Origin: Mesobaculum littorinae
GTDB taxonomy: Bacteria; Pseudomonadota; Alphaproteobacteria; Rhodobacterales; Rhodobacteraceae
Length of the DNA: 64,000 bases
Assembly (NCBI RefSeq): GCF_004011175.1
Contig: NZ_RQXX01000005.1
Coordinates: forward strand, 62,001 to 126,000
Direction: 5' to 3'
Every line of letters starts with the position of its first letter. Position 1 is the stretch's first letter. A program made the translations under genes and the position numbers. Positions 18,824-28,209 of the stretch are shown here, piece by piece. Under the pieces are notes generated by a model that was not told the DNA's origin, did no database searches, and worked only from the letters and a program-made list of their open reading frames with translations.

Positions 18824-20766
18824 GTGCTGTTCCGCTGCGGTTTGGCCAGACGCAGCGTGACCGTCACGCGGGCGCCGCCCTCGGCACGTGTTTCGGCGAC
18901 CATCGTGCCGCCGAAGTCGCGGACGATGTTGAAGCATATCGACAGGCCCAGGCCCAGCCCGCGCCCGACCTCCTTGGTCGTGAAGAACGGGTCGAAGATC
19001 CGGTCCGCGACGGTGTCCGGAATACCGGTTCCGTTGTCTTCGACAACCATCTGCGCGTGATCGCCCCGGGAGGTCGTGCGGATGGTGATGCGCGGCAAGC
19101 GGTCCTCGGGCACGGCGTCTATCGCGTTCCCGACAAGGTTCATCGCCACGTGCTGAAGCCGGGTCTCGCCGCCCATGACGACAAGGCCCTGCGTGCCCTC
19201 CCGCACGATCAGGGCCTCGGAACGCTCGATCCGACCGGACAGGAGGGCGAGCGCCTCGTCGATCACGGCGTCGATCTTGACCGCGTGCATGTCATTGTCG
19301 GACTTGCGGGCGAAACGGTTGAGATGCTTCGACAGTTGCGCCATGCGTTCCGTCAGCCTCAGAACCCGCTCAAGGTTGTCGGACGCCCGCTCGTTCTTGC
19401 CGGCCTCGTGAAAGGCCACCGCATTCTCGACATAGGTGCGAATGGCCGTCAGCGGCTGGTTGAACTCGTGGCTGAGCGCCGCCGACATCTGCCCCAGCGC
19501 CGCGAGCTTGCCGGCCTGGACAAGTTCGCGCTGGGTCTGGCGCAGCGTCGTTTCGGCCGCGCGCCGCTCCTTCACCTCGGTTTCAAGGGCAATGGTGCGA
19601 ACCGCGACGCGGCGCTCCAGTTCGCGCTCCGCGCGCTCGCGCTCGTTCAACCGCTCGATCAGGCGCCGGCGCCGTCCCAGCGCAAGCGCGCCCATGGCCA
19701 GTGCGGCAAGGCCCAGGGAGAACGCCAGAAAGCTCCATGTCAGGATCGCACCGCGGGCCGGTGACGTGTCGTAGAGCAGGTGCAGGGTCCACGGGTTCTG
19801 GCTGAGCGCCTGGGTCAGGTGCAGATAGGTGCGCAGCGTCCCCGAGCCGTCTTGCGCCGGACCGCGGACAAGCGGCCTGTCCGGGCCCCAGTTGCCCGAA
19901 GACGCAATCGGGGCCAACGCCATGCTGGCAAGGTCGAAGCGCCGGGTCCGGGTGATCTTGGCCACGTTTTCCGGTGTCAGCGGCTCTAGCGACGACAGCC
20001 GCAGCTCTTCGAGGTTCGAGATGATGATCACACCGGTTTCATCGGTCACGAAGGCACCGTGCGGCGTATTGGAGAGGGCCAGTTCGAGCGGCTCGATCGA
20101 GATCTTGACCACCGCGACCCCGACGACATCGGCCCCGTCCTGCACCGGCGCCGAGACGTAGGACCCCCGCAGACCCGAGGTCGTGCCCAGCGCGAAGAGG
20201 TGCCCCGTCTCGCCCTCCATCGCGTCCTGGAAATAGGGGCGGAACGAGAAGTTCTGGCCGACGAAACTGACGCCGGTATCCGCGTTGGACGCGGCGACGG
20301 TGGTTCCGTCGGGCGCGATCAGGTAGATATCCGAAGTCTGCGTCCGGTCCTTCCAGATCGCAAGCTCGCGGTTCAGCCAGCCAAGGTCTTCGGCGGCGAC
20401 GTTGTTCGCCATGGCATCGATGACACGCGGATCGCGGGCCAGAAGATGCGGCAGCGGCGAGTAGTGCGAAAACCAGCTATCGACCATCTCGGCCATGCCG
20501 GTCGTGGCGGTCCGGGCCTGCTCGGTCGCGCGATCCTGGAAGAAGCCGATCAGTAGCGTCAGAACCAAAAGACCGAATGCCGCGGCGACGACCGCGTAAA
20601 GGGTCAGCGTCCGCCAGACGGGCCGGCGGCGGCCCCGCCGCGGCTTCGCGGGGGTGCCGAACCCGGCCCTGGAGCTGCGGTGCGGCGCGACTGCGCCCGT
20701 GGCGGTTTCGTCGGTCATGACCTGTCGTCGCTCTACCATCGAGACATTCTTGAGCGGATTTTCCAT
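18820..20766 (-). CDS. DctB-like sensor histidine kinase
   Basis: This protein of up to 648 residues has a transmembrane helix near 53-73, a periplasmic double-Cache-like sensor region to about 320, a second helix near 338-358, a coiled linker, the phospho-acceptor SHEFNQPLTAIRTYVENA, and ATP-binding boxes N (NLVGNAIDAV), G1 (VEDNGTGIPD) and G2 (GRGLGLGLSICFNIVRDFGG). This matches the DctB class that senses C4-dicarboxylates or other small carboxylates in the periplasm. The start is uncertain: ATG codons at 20766, 20739 and 20718 are all possible. It lies about 100 bases after the TRAP permease on the same strand and is coupled to the regulator by an ATGA overlap. Confidence 0.92.
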   Translation of the reverse strand: MENPLKNVSMVERRQVMTDETATGAVAPHRSSRAGFGTPAKPRRGRRRPVWRTLTLYAVVAAAFGLLVLTLLIGFFQDRATEQARTATTGMAEMVDSWFSHYSPLPHLLARDPRVIDAMANNVAAEDLGWLNRELAIWKDRTQTSDIYLIAPDGTTVAASNADTGVSFVGQNFSFRPYFQDAMEGETGHLFALGTTSGLRGSYVSAPVQDGADVVGVAVVKISIEPLELALSNTPHGAFVTDETGVIIISNLEELRLSSLEPLTPENVAKITRTRRFDLASMALAPIASSGNWGPDRPLVRGPAQDGSGTLRTYLHLTQALSQNPWTLHLLYDTSPARGAILTWSFLAFSLGLAALAMGALALGRRRRLIERLNERERAERELERRVAVRTIALETEVKERRAAETTLRQTQRELVQAGKLAALGQMSAALSHEFNQPLTAIRTYVENAVAFHEAGKNERASDNLERVLRLTERMAQLSKHLNRFARKSDNDMHAVKIDAVIDEALALLSGRIERSEALIVREGTQGLVVMGGETRLQHVAMNLVGNAIDAVPEDRLPRITIRTTSRGDHAQMVVEDNGTGIPDTVADRIFDPFFTTKEVGRGLGLGLSICFNIVRDFGGTMVAETRAEGGARVTVTLRLAKPQRNST

Positions 20767-20822
20767 CCACGCAACGTAGAGCGACGCTGACGGAGCACGG
20801 TCATTCCGTCGCCTGACGGCGA

Positions 20823-20858
20823 TGGCGCGCGCCCCGACCCAGGGCGGGCGCGCGCCGC
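20823..20858 (-). promoter_or_regulatory. GC-rich hairpin between TRAP permease and sensor kinase
   Basis: GGCGCGCGCCC and GGGCGGGCGCGCGCC flank a short loop, giving a very stable inverted repeat between the permease stop and the kinase start, all on the minus strand. There is no T-run. It may be a partial terminator or mRNA stabiliser separating transporter from regulatory genes. Confidence 0.45.
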
Positions 20859-20865
20859 GGCACGA

Positions 20866-23112
20866 TCAGCTCGTGCTTGTCTTGTCGCGACCGCGAAGCA
20901 GCTCGGTCGCCGAGATGGTCGCGTCAGAGAGACGGTGAATCGCGTAGGCGGCAGCCACCAGAGCCACGCCGAGAAGGTCGCTCAGCACCCCGCCCTCGAT
21001 CAGGGACAGCGCGGCGAGGACCAGAAGCCCCCGCGTGACATAGCTGGCCCGGCCCAGGACGAACCACCCCTGGACGCCCGCCGACAGCAGGTAGACCCCG
21101 ATGATCGAGGTGATGCCGGCCCGGATGATCTCGAACCACGTGCCGTCCATCAGGATCGCCCCGTTGTAGAAGAACATGAAGGGCACGATGAATGCGGCGA
21201 TCCCGATCTTGAAGGACGCGACCGACGTCTCCATCGCGTTGGCGCCCGAAATTCCCGCCGCGGCGTAGCTGGCCAGTGCCACCGGGGGCGTGATCGCCGA
21301 CAGAACGGCGAAATAGAACACGAAGAAATGCGCCGTCAGTGCCGGGATGCCCAGCTGCACCAGACCGGGCGCCACCACCGAGGCGGCAACCGCGTAGGCG
21401 GCCGTCGTCGGCATGCCCATGCCCAGCAGGATCGAGATGCACATCGCGAAGAACAGCGCCAGAAGCTGCGATGTCGATGCAAGGTCGAGCAACACCGAGG
21501 AAAAGCGCGCGCCGACGCCGGTCAGGCTGATGACGCCCACGATGATGCCCGCGCAGGCGCAGACCGCGATGATCTGGATCGACATGACGCCGCCCATCTC
21601 GAACGCCTTGGCGATCTTTCGCGGGCCCATGCGATTGACCGTCAGCCAACTGACCGCGACAGCGGCCAGCGTGGCGTAGACGCCCGCCCGGATGACCGAG
21701 TATCCCATGAAGAGTGCGAAGATCAGGATCAGGATCGGGATGAACAGGAAGATCTTCTTCATCAGGGCCCGGGTCGAGGGGATCTCGTCCTCGCTCATGC
21801 CCTCCATGCCAAGCTTCGCGGCCTCGAAATCGACCATGAAATAGACCGACACGAAGTAGAGAACCGCCGGAATGATCGCAGCGATGGCGATGTCAGTATA
21901 GGGAATGCCGGTGATCTCGGCCATGATGAAGGCGCCCGCGCCCATGATCGGCGGCACGATCTGCCCGCCGGTCGAGGCCGCGGCCTCGATCGCGCCGGCG
22001 GTCTTCTTCTTGTAGCCCACCTGCTTCATCAACGGGATCGTCAGCGACCCGGTCGCGACCACGTTCCCCGCCGAGGTGCCGTTGATCATCCCCATGAGGC
22101 CGCTCGCGAAGATCGCCACCTTGGCCGGACCGCCCCGCGCGCGGCCCGCCAGCGAGAAGGCGAAGTTGACGAAGTAGTCGCCGACCTTCGAGGCCTGCAG
22201 GAACGCGGCAAAGATGATGAAGAGGATGATGTAGGTCGAGCTGACCGCCGTGGTCGGCCCCAGGATGCCGGCATCGGTATAGAGCTGGCTGAAGAAGCGC
22301 CCCCATTCGATCCGCGGCGAATTCAGGAACCCGGGAAGGTATTGCCCGGTGAAGACGTAGAGCAGGAAGATCGCCGAGATGACGACCAGCGCAAGCCCCG
22401 CGACGCGGCGCGTCATCTCCAGGATCAGCGCGCTGCCCGCCACCGCCGCCATCGAGATGCCGATGGGCGCGAAGGGTGTGCCGGTCGAGTTGCGCATCAG
22501 CGTGCCGTAGATGGCGATCAGGTAGACCGCGACCGACACCGCGCAGATCGACAGGACCATGTCGGGGATGGCAAAGCCCGAACGGACGCGCCGGTGCCAC
22601 CAGCTCAGCCCGATGCCCCCGAAGGTGGCAAGCCAGAGAGGCGCGCCGAATAGCCACGTCTCGCGGAACTTGATGGTCGGGTCCATGCCCGTCCACTGGA
22701 CGCCGGAATTGATCTGCAGGGCGAACCAGATGGCGACGATCAGCGACAGGATGGCCGGTATCCCCAGCACCAGGGCGATGACGCCGATCGGCCTGGTCTC
22801 GTCGGCCCTATCCTTCGGAAAGCCGTTCGGTGCGTAGAGAAGAAAGCCCAGGATCAGCGCGCCGGCGACGTGGACGATGCGGAAGTTCCAGGTCTCCATC
22901 GGGAACGTGGGCAGCAGGGGCAGCCTGACCCCCGTCATGGACGAGATCGACAGGCCCGTCAGAGCCGCCATGTGAAACGCCGCGTAAAGGCCCGCGGCGA
23001 TGGCGATGGCCGCGAACCTCCACCCCTCGAAGATGCGCCGGTTGCCCTCGACGACCTCTTCGTCGACGCCCTCGGCGATGTTGCGTTCTTCATCCGCTGT
23101 CGTCTGGGACAT
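20866..23112 (-). CDS. TRAP transporter fused 4TM/12TM permease (TAXI type)
   Basis: This 748-residue polytopic protein fuses the small DctQ-like and large DctM-like membrane parts of a tripartite ATP-independent transporter, the architecture usual for TAXI systems. Typical DctM segments are FASGLMGMINGTSAGNVVAT, EAAASTGGQIVPPIMGAGAF and GMGMPTTAAYAVAASVVAPG; the fused N-terminal part carries extra helices from about residue 30 to 190. The ATG at 23112 has GGGAGGGGGAG just upstream; an open extension to 23316 is Arg/Pro-rich and overlaps the binding-protein gene. It follows the solute-binding gene by 73 bases that hold a hairpin. Confidence 0.95.
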   Translation of the reverse strand: MSQTTADEERNIAEGVDEEVVEGNRRIFEGWRFAAIAIAAGLYAAFHMAALTGLSISSMTGVRLPLLPTFPMETWNFRIVHVAGALILGFLLYAPNGFPKDRADETRPIGVIALVLGIPAILSLIVAIWFALQINSGVQWTGMDPTIKFRETWLFGAPLWLATFGGIGLSWWHRRVRSGFAIPDMVLSICAVSVAVYLIAIYGTLMRNSTGTPFAPIGISMAAVAGSALILEMTRRVAGLALVVISAIFLLYVFTGQYLPGFLNSPRIEWGRFFSQLYTDAGILGPTTAVSSTYIILFIIFAAFLQASKVGDYFVNFAFSLAGRARGGPAKVAIFASGLMGMINGTSAGNVVATGSLTIPLMKQVGYKKKTAGAIEAAASTGGQIVPPIMGAGAFIMAEITGIPYTDIAIAAIIPAVLYFVSVYFMVDFEAAKLGMEGMSEDEIPSTRALMKKIFLFIPILILIFALFMGYSVIRAGVYATLAAVAVSWLTVNRMGPRKIAKAFEMGGVMSIQIIAVCACAGIIVGVISLTGVGARFSSVLLDLASTSQLLALFFAMCISILLGMGMPTTAAYAVAASVVAPGLVQLGIPALTAHFFVFYFAVLSAITPPVALASYAAAGISGANAMETSVASFKIGIAAFIVPFMFFYNGAILMDGTWFEIIRAGITSIIGVYLLSAGVQGWFVLGRASYVTRGLLVLAALSLIEGGVLSDLLGVALVAAAYAIHRLSDATISATELLRGRDKTSTS

Positions 23113-23138
23113 CTCGCTCCCCCTCCCAAGATGGTGAT

Positions 23139-23170
23139 GGATCCGGGCCTGGTTGCCCGGGCCCGGATCC
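23139..23170 (-). promoter_or_regulatory. Hairpin between binding-protein and permease genes
   Basis: GGATCCGGGCC and GGGCCCGGATCC form an 11-bp stem with a short loop between the two TRAP genes. Such intercistronic hairpins often protect the upstream mRNA, allowing more binding protein than permease. No T-run is seen. The role is inferred. Confidence 0.5.
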
Positions 23171-23185
23171 GGATGCTCGGGGGCG

Positions 23186-24178
23186 TCAGCCGCCGAAGAC
23201 CATGTCGTCGGAAATCTCGACATCGGTGTTTTCGCGGAACCAGGCCGCGGCACCGGGGTGCCACGGCAGCACGGTGTTCTTCTCGGCGTTCTCGGCCAGC
23301 GTCGACTGGGCGGCACGGTGGATGTTCACCATGCGCTCGTTGTCGGACATGACCACGCCGACCACCTCTTTCACGAAGCTTTCGGGCAGGTCGCAGCTTG
23401 CGATCGCGAAGTTCCACATCGACACCGACCGCGCGGGCTCGGACAGGGTGGAATACGTATCGGCCGGGATCTCGAACTCCGAGACCGGGAACGCGTCCAT
23501 CAGCTGCTGCTGCTCTTCCTCGGTGTAGGCGATGATGTTGACGTCGGTCTGCACCTCGAGCTGGCTCACAGCCGGCACCGGAATGCCCGCGGCAAAGGCG
23601 ATCACGTCCAGAAGCCCATCCTGAAGCTGTCCGCCAAGGTCGGTCCAGCCGCCGTTGCGGCGTTCGTAGTTGACGCCGAGCGTGTCCATCATCCGCGGGA
23701 AGTAGGTGTCCGAGGTCGAGCCTGCCGGACCGAAGCCGATCCGCGCACCGTCGGGAATGTCCGAGATGCTTTCGATGCCGGACGAGCTGAGGGCGGTGAC
23801 CGAGAAGGGCGTCTGGTACATCGGGAACATCGCGCAGGCGTTGGTCATCTCGAGACCGGGCGCGATCGGGTTGGAGCCCTCCATGCTTTCGCGTGCGGGG
23901 CCCAGGGTCGTCATCCCGAATGCCAGGTCCCCGGTGTGGACGAGCGCCATGTTCTGCATGGGGCCGCCGGTCACCTCGGCGCCGCCCGAAATTCCCAGCT
24001 CGTCGGCGACGAGGTTGGCCCAGCCAGACCCGTAGGCGAAGTAGGTGCCACCCTGGCTGGCGGTGCCGACGGTAAAGCTGGACGGCCAGTCCGTGCGATC
24101 CACGTCCTGCGCCGCGGCCGGAACGGCCAGCCCCAGCGCGAGCCCGCAGGTGGCCAGGATAGAAACGTGCGTGTTCAT
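23186..24178 (-). CDS. TAXI-family TRAP transporter solute-binding protein
   Basis: This 330-residue periplasmic binding protein starts at an ATG with GGAGGAG seven bases upstream and a signal peptide ending AVPAAAQ. The TAXI signature region is visible as FTVGTASQGGTYFAYGSGWA near residues 35-54, followed by GGPMQNMALVHTGDLAFGMT, a typical ligand-lobe element. TAXI receptors have been linked to carboxylates such as glutamate and 2-oxoglutarate, but most are uncharacterised. It is the first gene of the minus-strand TRAP unit and lies in front of the fused permease. Confidence 0.95.
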   Translation of the reverse strand: MNTHVSILATCGLALGLAVPAAAQDVDRTDWPSSFTVGTASQGGTYFAYGSGWANLVADELGISGGAEVTGGPMQNMALVHTGDLAFGMTTLGPARESMEGSNPIAPGLEMTNACAMFPMYQTPFSVTALSSSGIESISDIPDGARIGFGPAGSTSDTYFPRMMDTLGVNYERRNGGWTDLGGQLQDGLLDVIAFAAGIPVPAVSQLEVQTDVNIIAYTEEEQQQLMDAFPVSEFEIPADTYSTLSEPARSVSMWNFAIASCDLPESFVKEVVGVVMSDNERMVNIHRAAQSTLAENAEKNTVLPWHPGAAAWFRENTDVEISDDMVFGG

Positions 24179-25066
24179 GTAGTCTCCTCCACTATCGACT
24201 GAGCTGCGCAGCATGCGCGCCTATGTCGCTACAGGGCTGATCAGACGAATAGCGGCCATGCAAAAACTGCAGGGCTCGTATTTCAAAGTATTCGCGCTGA
24301 AGAGGCCGGGACGTTTCCCGGCTCACCCATCCGGCGGATCCGGACGTGTAGAAATGCCTACACCGCGACCCTCCCGTCGGCCCAGCGGTGTCTTGCCTCG
24401 GGCGGCAGTTCCGGCGGGGCGCGCGTTAACTTCGGTAAACTTAGCGCGATTCGCCGACCATGATCCTCTGCGTCACCGGAGGACGGCAGAGGAATCTGCA
24501 GCCTCAGGCAGAGACGATGGCAGCTATGACCTCGATATCGAACGCGCGCCGCTTGTTCCGGTCGTCCCGCTCGTCCCGCGCGGTAATCTTGCGACCAAGA
24601 CACCGGCACTGGTCGTTCGGTTGGACAGATAGGAGTCGCACAATCGGTCGTTTCGTCGAAGCCAAGCTCCAAAACGACGGGCCCAGTGCAGGGCCCAACT
24701 CTGGCCGGGACAGGAAGCGCGGGAAGTTCGGAGCGTCGGAATCACCGGTCACCCTTCCTGTGCAACCCGGTCTTCGTGGACGCCTCGTTCCGCGCCGACC
24801 GGAAAGGCAGCCTCAGCACGTCCTGCCTGCCAGCGCAGATCATGCCTCTCTGACGTTTGCCGCGATCTGAGCCCAGGCATTTCCCGTGCCGGGCCCGTCC
24901 CAATGCAGACCAGTACCGCAAGGGCGTATCACCCCCTGGCAACCGGCGCTGGAGGTTTCATCGCACCCGACCGTCACCCGAGACGAAGAATGGCCGCCTC
25001 AGGCAAAGGGCAGGACGGCGGGGTCAGGAAACAGTCCCGAGTGTCCTACCTTTTCTCGTCGGAAAA
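24179..25066. other. Long gap of about 890 bases upstream of the TRAP genes
   Basis: No gene can be supported. Open frames on both strands have no domain and no good ribosome site. The left edge must contain the TRAP operon promoter. GC content drops in 24240-24300 and 24420-24470, compatible with promoters. No clear sigma-54 element of the TGGCACG-N4-TTGCA type was found on the minus strand. Confidence 0.5.
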
Positions 25067-25156
25067 TGGCGGAGGAGGTGGGATTCGAACCCACGGTACG
25101 CTTTCACGCACGGCGGTTTTCAAGACCGCTGCAATCGACCACTCTGCCACTCCTCC
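25067..25156 (-). tRNA. tRNA-Ser (anticodon TGA)
   Basis: The minus strand folds as a class II tRNA: acceptor GGAGGAG pairing with CTCCTCC, D arm GGCAGAGTGGTC, anticodon stem around CTTGAAA with anticodon TGA, a long variable arm, and the T arm GGTTCGAATCC. The discriminator is G, as in tRNA-Ser, and CCA is encoded at 25069-25067. No integrase or attachment repeat lies next to it. Confidence 0.95.
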
Positions 25157-25343
25157 GCGGCGGCCGGACCGAACCCGGGGTGCCGCGGGCGTCTTGTGAC
25201 ACGAAAGCCGGCGGCGTTCCAGCGCCCGTCGCGGTCCGACCGCCAGCAGGGCGCTTTTCATGACGCGCCCGCGCCGTTAGACTTCGCCGCAACGAAAAGA
25301 CCGAGGCATGGCGCGGCAATGATCCGCGCGGGGAGTGGGGATC

Positions 25344-26210
25344 ATGATCAAGACTGGCGCGCTGGGACGGGCCGTGCTGCTGGCGGGGCTCGTGACCCTC
25401 GCGGCGTGCGAAGACGGCGGCGGACTGAAGCTGGGCCTCGGAGGCAGCGGCGACGACGACGCCGTGGCCACTGCACCCGCCACCCGAGCCTCGGTCGAGC
25501 GTGACGTCGAAGCGCCCGAGGTGTTCCAGGTGACCGACAGCGGGCTCTGGGACGGGCGCCCGTCGCTGGGCGGCGTCTGGGTCGCGCATCCGGAGGTCGA
25601 CGAACCCGAGCGCGTGATCATCCGCAATCCGGCCAACGACAGCTTTGTCATCGGGGCCCTGTTCCGGCGCGAGCGCAACAACCCGGGGCCGGTGCTGCAA
25701 GTCTCCTCGGACGCCGCCGAGGCGCTGGGAATGATCGCGGGCCAGCCGCAGAAGCTGAACGTCACCGCCCTGCGCCGCGAAGAGACCGAGGCCCCGGTGC
25801 CCACCCCCGGCACCGCGCCGCAGGCGGTGGATCCCGACGACCCCGACGCGCCGGCGCCCGAAACCGCGCTGGCGGCGGCCGACACGATCTCGACCACCCC
25901 GCTCGACAGCGCGGGCAGTGCCCCGATGCCCGCGCCGACGCCCTCTGCCGCACCCGCGGCCGGAGCAACGTCGTCACTGTCGCGGCCGTTCATCCAGATC
26001 GGCATCTTCTCGGTCGAGCAGAACGCACAGAACGCGGCGGCCTCGCTGCGCAACATCGGCGTGACACCGACGGTGCGCACCCAGCAGCTTCAGGGCAAGT
26101 CCTATTGGCGCGTGGTCGCCGGACCGGCGACGACCGCGACCGAGCGTGACGCGCTTCTCGCGAAAGTGAAGGGGCTGGGCTACAACGATGCCTATTTCGT
26201 GGCAGACTAG
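25344..26210 (+). CDS. SPOR-domain lipoprotein
   Basis: This 288-residue protein has a lipoprotein signal with lipobox LAAC near residue 22-25, a long Pro/Ala-rich linker (about 150-215) and a C-terminal SPOR domain (FIQIGIFSVEQNAQNAAASL through GYNDAYFV). SPOR domains bind denuded septal peptidoglycan, so a role at the division site is likely. The start at 25344 follows GGGGAG; a GTG at 25335 would only add three residues. It precedes the D,D-carboxypeptidase gene by 130 bases, and both act on the cell wall. Confidence 0.9.
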   Translation: MIKTGALGRAVLLAGLVTLAACEDGGGLKLGLGGSGDDDAVATAPATRASVERDVEAPEVFQVTDSGLWDGRPSLGGVWVAHPEVDEPERVIIRNPANDSFVIGALFRRERNNPGPVLQVSSDAAEALGMIAGQPQKLNVTALRREETEAPVPTPGTAPQAVDPDDPDAPAPETALAAADTISTTPLDSAGSAPMPAPTPSAAPAAGATSSLSRPFIQIGIFSVEQNAQNAAASLRNIGVTPTVRTQQLQGKSYWRVVAGPATTATERDALLAKVKGLGYNDAYFVAD

Positions 26211-26241
26211 GGTGCCCGCAGCACGTATCCCGGCCGCAAGA

Positions 26242-26274
26242 GGTCGGGCCACGGCTCTTCGCCACGGCCCGACC
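26242..26274 (+). promoter_or_regulatory. Inverted repeat between SPOR lipoprotein and carboxypeptidase genes
   Basis: GGTCGGGCC (26242-26250) and GGCCCGACC (26266-26274) form a nine-bp stem. No T-run follows. It may be a weak terminator or mRNA 3' stabiliser. Confidence 0.4.
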
Positions 26275-26339
26275 CGACGTGACCAGATCCGCCGCGGAGC
26301 CTCCGCGTGCCGCCAGACAACAGCAGGAGACGCCTCCAG

Positions 26340-27503
26340 ATGATCGCGCTCGCCCGCCTTCTTTCCCTTGCCACGGTGATGGCCATGCTGGCCCTGCCCG
26401 CCCGGGCCGCCTTCGACACCCGCGCCGGCGCGGCCTGGGTCTACGACCTGACCACCGGCACCGTGCTGATGTCGAAAGAGGCAGACGTGCCGCTGCCGCC
26501 GGCCTCGATGTCGAAGCTGATGACGCTCAACATGCTGTTCGAGGCCCTGCGCGACGGTCGGGTGACGATGGAGACGCGCTTTGCCGTGTCGTCCAAGGCG
26601 CGGGCGATGGGCGGCTCGTCGATGTTCCTGAACGAAAACGACCGCCCCACGGTCGAGCAGCTCGTCCAGGGCATCATCGTGCAATCGGGCAACGACGCCT
26701 GCGTGGTGGTGGCAGAGGGCCTCGCCGGGTCCGAGGACGCCTTTGCCCGGCTGATGAACCAGCGGGCCGAGGATCTGGGGATGGACAATTCCACCTTCGC
26801 CAACGCCAGCGGCTGGCCGAACCCGAACCAGCGGATGAGCATGCACGACCTCGGCATCCTCGCCGTCCGCCTGATCGAGGGGTTCCCGGAATATTACGGC
26901 TATTTCGCGCAGAAGAGCTTTGAATTCGACGGCCGCGTGCCGACCAACCACAACAACCGCAACCCGCTACTGGGCCTGGGCATCGGGGCGGACGGGCTCA
27001 AGACCGGCCACACGCAGGAGGCGGGATACGGGCTTGTCGGTTCGGCCAGTCAGGGCACGCGGCGCATCGTCTTCGTGATCTCGGGCCTGCCGAACGAGAC
27101 CGCGCGCGCCGAAGAGGCCGAGCGCATCGTATCCTGGGCCTTCCGCCAGTTCGTCGAGAAGACCGTGGTCAAAGAGGGTACCCGGATCACCACCGCCGAT
27201 GTGTGGATGGGCGAACATCGCACCGTCGACCTGGTGGTACCCGAGCAGATTTCGCTGCTGCTGCCCGCCCTGCAGCAAGAGGCGATCACCGCGCAGGTGA
27301 CCTATACCACCCCCTTCGAGGCGCCGATCGCCGAGGGGCAGGAACTGGGCGAGCTGGTGATCCCGCTGGACGGCCTGCCCGAAACCCGGGTGCCGCTGGT
27401 CGCCGCCCGCGCGGTGCCCAAGGGCGGGTTCGTCCCCCGGCTGAAGACCGCCGCAGGCGTGCTGATGCGCGATTGGGTCGGCGAAACGCCCGACCTCTGG
27501 TGA
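26340..27503 (+). CDS. D-alanyl-D-alanine carboxypeptidase (PBP5/6 family)
   Basis: This 387-residue low-molecular-weight penicillin-binding protein removes the terminal D-Ala from peptidoglycan stem peptides. The signal peptide ends near LPARA. The three active-site motifs are visible: SMSK (catalytic serine) in PPASMSKLMTL, SGN in IVQSGNDACVV, and KTG in ADGLKTGHT. The C-terminal beta domain is present. The ATG at 26340 has CAGGAG 14 bases upstream and puts the signal peptide at the start. The gene is followed within five bases by tmk, so the two are probably co-transcribed. Confidence 0.95.
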   Translation: MIALARLLSLATVMAMLALPARAAFDTRAGAAWVYDLTTGTVLMSKEADVPLPPASMSKLMTLNMLFEALRDGRVTMETRFAVSSKARAMGGSSMFLNENDRPTVEQLVQGIIVQSGNDACVVVAEGLAGSEDAFARLMNQRAEDLGMDNSTFANASGWPNPNQRMSMHDLGILAVRLIEGFPEYYGYFAQKSFEFDGRVPTNHNNRNPLLGLGIGADGLKTGHTQEAGYGLVGSASQGTRRIVFVISGLPNETARAEEAERIVSWAFRQFVEKTVVKEGTRITTADVWMGEHRTVDLVVPEQISLLLPALQQEAITAQVTYTTPFEAPIAEGQELGELVIPLDGLPETRVPLVAARAVPKGGFVPRLKTAAGVLMRDWVGETPDLW

Positions 27504-27507
27504 TCCG

Positions 27508-28209
27508 GTGACGCGTCAGGCGATCAGCCGGGCCGGGGCACCCGCTCCGCGCTTCATCTCTTTCGAAGGCATCGACGGCTCGGGCAAGTCGACGCAGGCG
27601 CGGCGGCTGGCCGAAACCCTGCGCGCGGCCGGACACGAGGTCGTGCTGACGCGCGAACCCGGCGGATCGCCGGGGGCCGAGGAGGTTCGGCGCCTGCTGC
27701 TTGAAGGCGATCCAGACCGCTGGTCGGCCGAGACCGAGATCCTGCTTTTCACCGCCGCCCGGCGCGATCACCTGGAACGGACGATCCGGCCCGCGCTGGA
27801 CCGCGGTGCGGTGGTGATCTGCGACCGCTTCGCCGATTCCACCCGGCTTTACCAGGGCGCGCGCGGCGACGACCTGCGCGACAAGGTCGATGCGCTGCAC
27901 GCGCTGATGATCGGGGTCGAACCCGACCTGACCGTCCTGATCGACGTCGCCCCCGAAACCGGCCTCGCCCGCGCCGTGGCGCGTCACGGCGGCGAGATGC
28001 GTTTCGAAAGCTTCGGCGCCGAGCTGCAGCGCACCATGCGCGCCGGGTTCCTCGACCTGGCCGAGACGGCGCCCGGCCGCTTCGTGGTCTTCGACGGCGA
28101 CACCGCGCCCGGGGACCTGGCCAAGCAGATCGGCGACCTCGTCCTGCCCCGCCTCGGCCGGGCTTCGGGCTCCCCCTCCGACACCCCCAGCACCCCGGAC
28201 CGGGCATGA
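27508..28209 (+). CDS. tmk: Thymidylate kinase
   Basis: This 233-residue enzyme phosphorylates dTMP to dTDP. It shows the P-loop FEGIDGSGKSTQARRL, the DR(E/P)-type TREPGGSPGAEEVR and the DRFADSTRLYQG dTMP-binding segment. It starts with GTG four bases after the carboxypeptidase stop, and its end overlaps holB by four bases. The C-terminal 15 residues are a Ser/Pro-rich tail. The tmk-holB-tatD-MBL order is standard in alphaproteobacteria. Confidence 0.96.
   Translation: MTRQAISRAGAPAPRFISFEGIDGSGKSTQARRLAETLRAAGHEVVLTREPGGSPGAEEVRRLLLEGDPDRWSAETEILLFTAARRDHLERTIRPALDRGAVVICDRFADSTRLYQGARGDDLRDKVDALHALMIGVEPDLTVLIDVAPETGLARAVARHGGEMRFESFGAELQRTMRAGFLDLAETAPGRFVVFDGDTAPGDLAKQIGDLVLPRLGRASGSPSDTPSTPDRA

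Noticed and set aside
24179-24300. Possible sigma-54 promoter for the TRAP operon
   Set aside because: The best match on the minus strand has a TTGCA-like -12 part but no acceptable -24 GG element at the right spacing.
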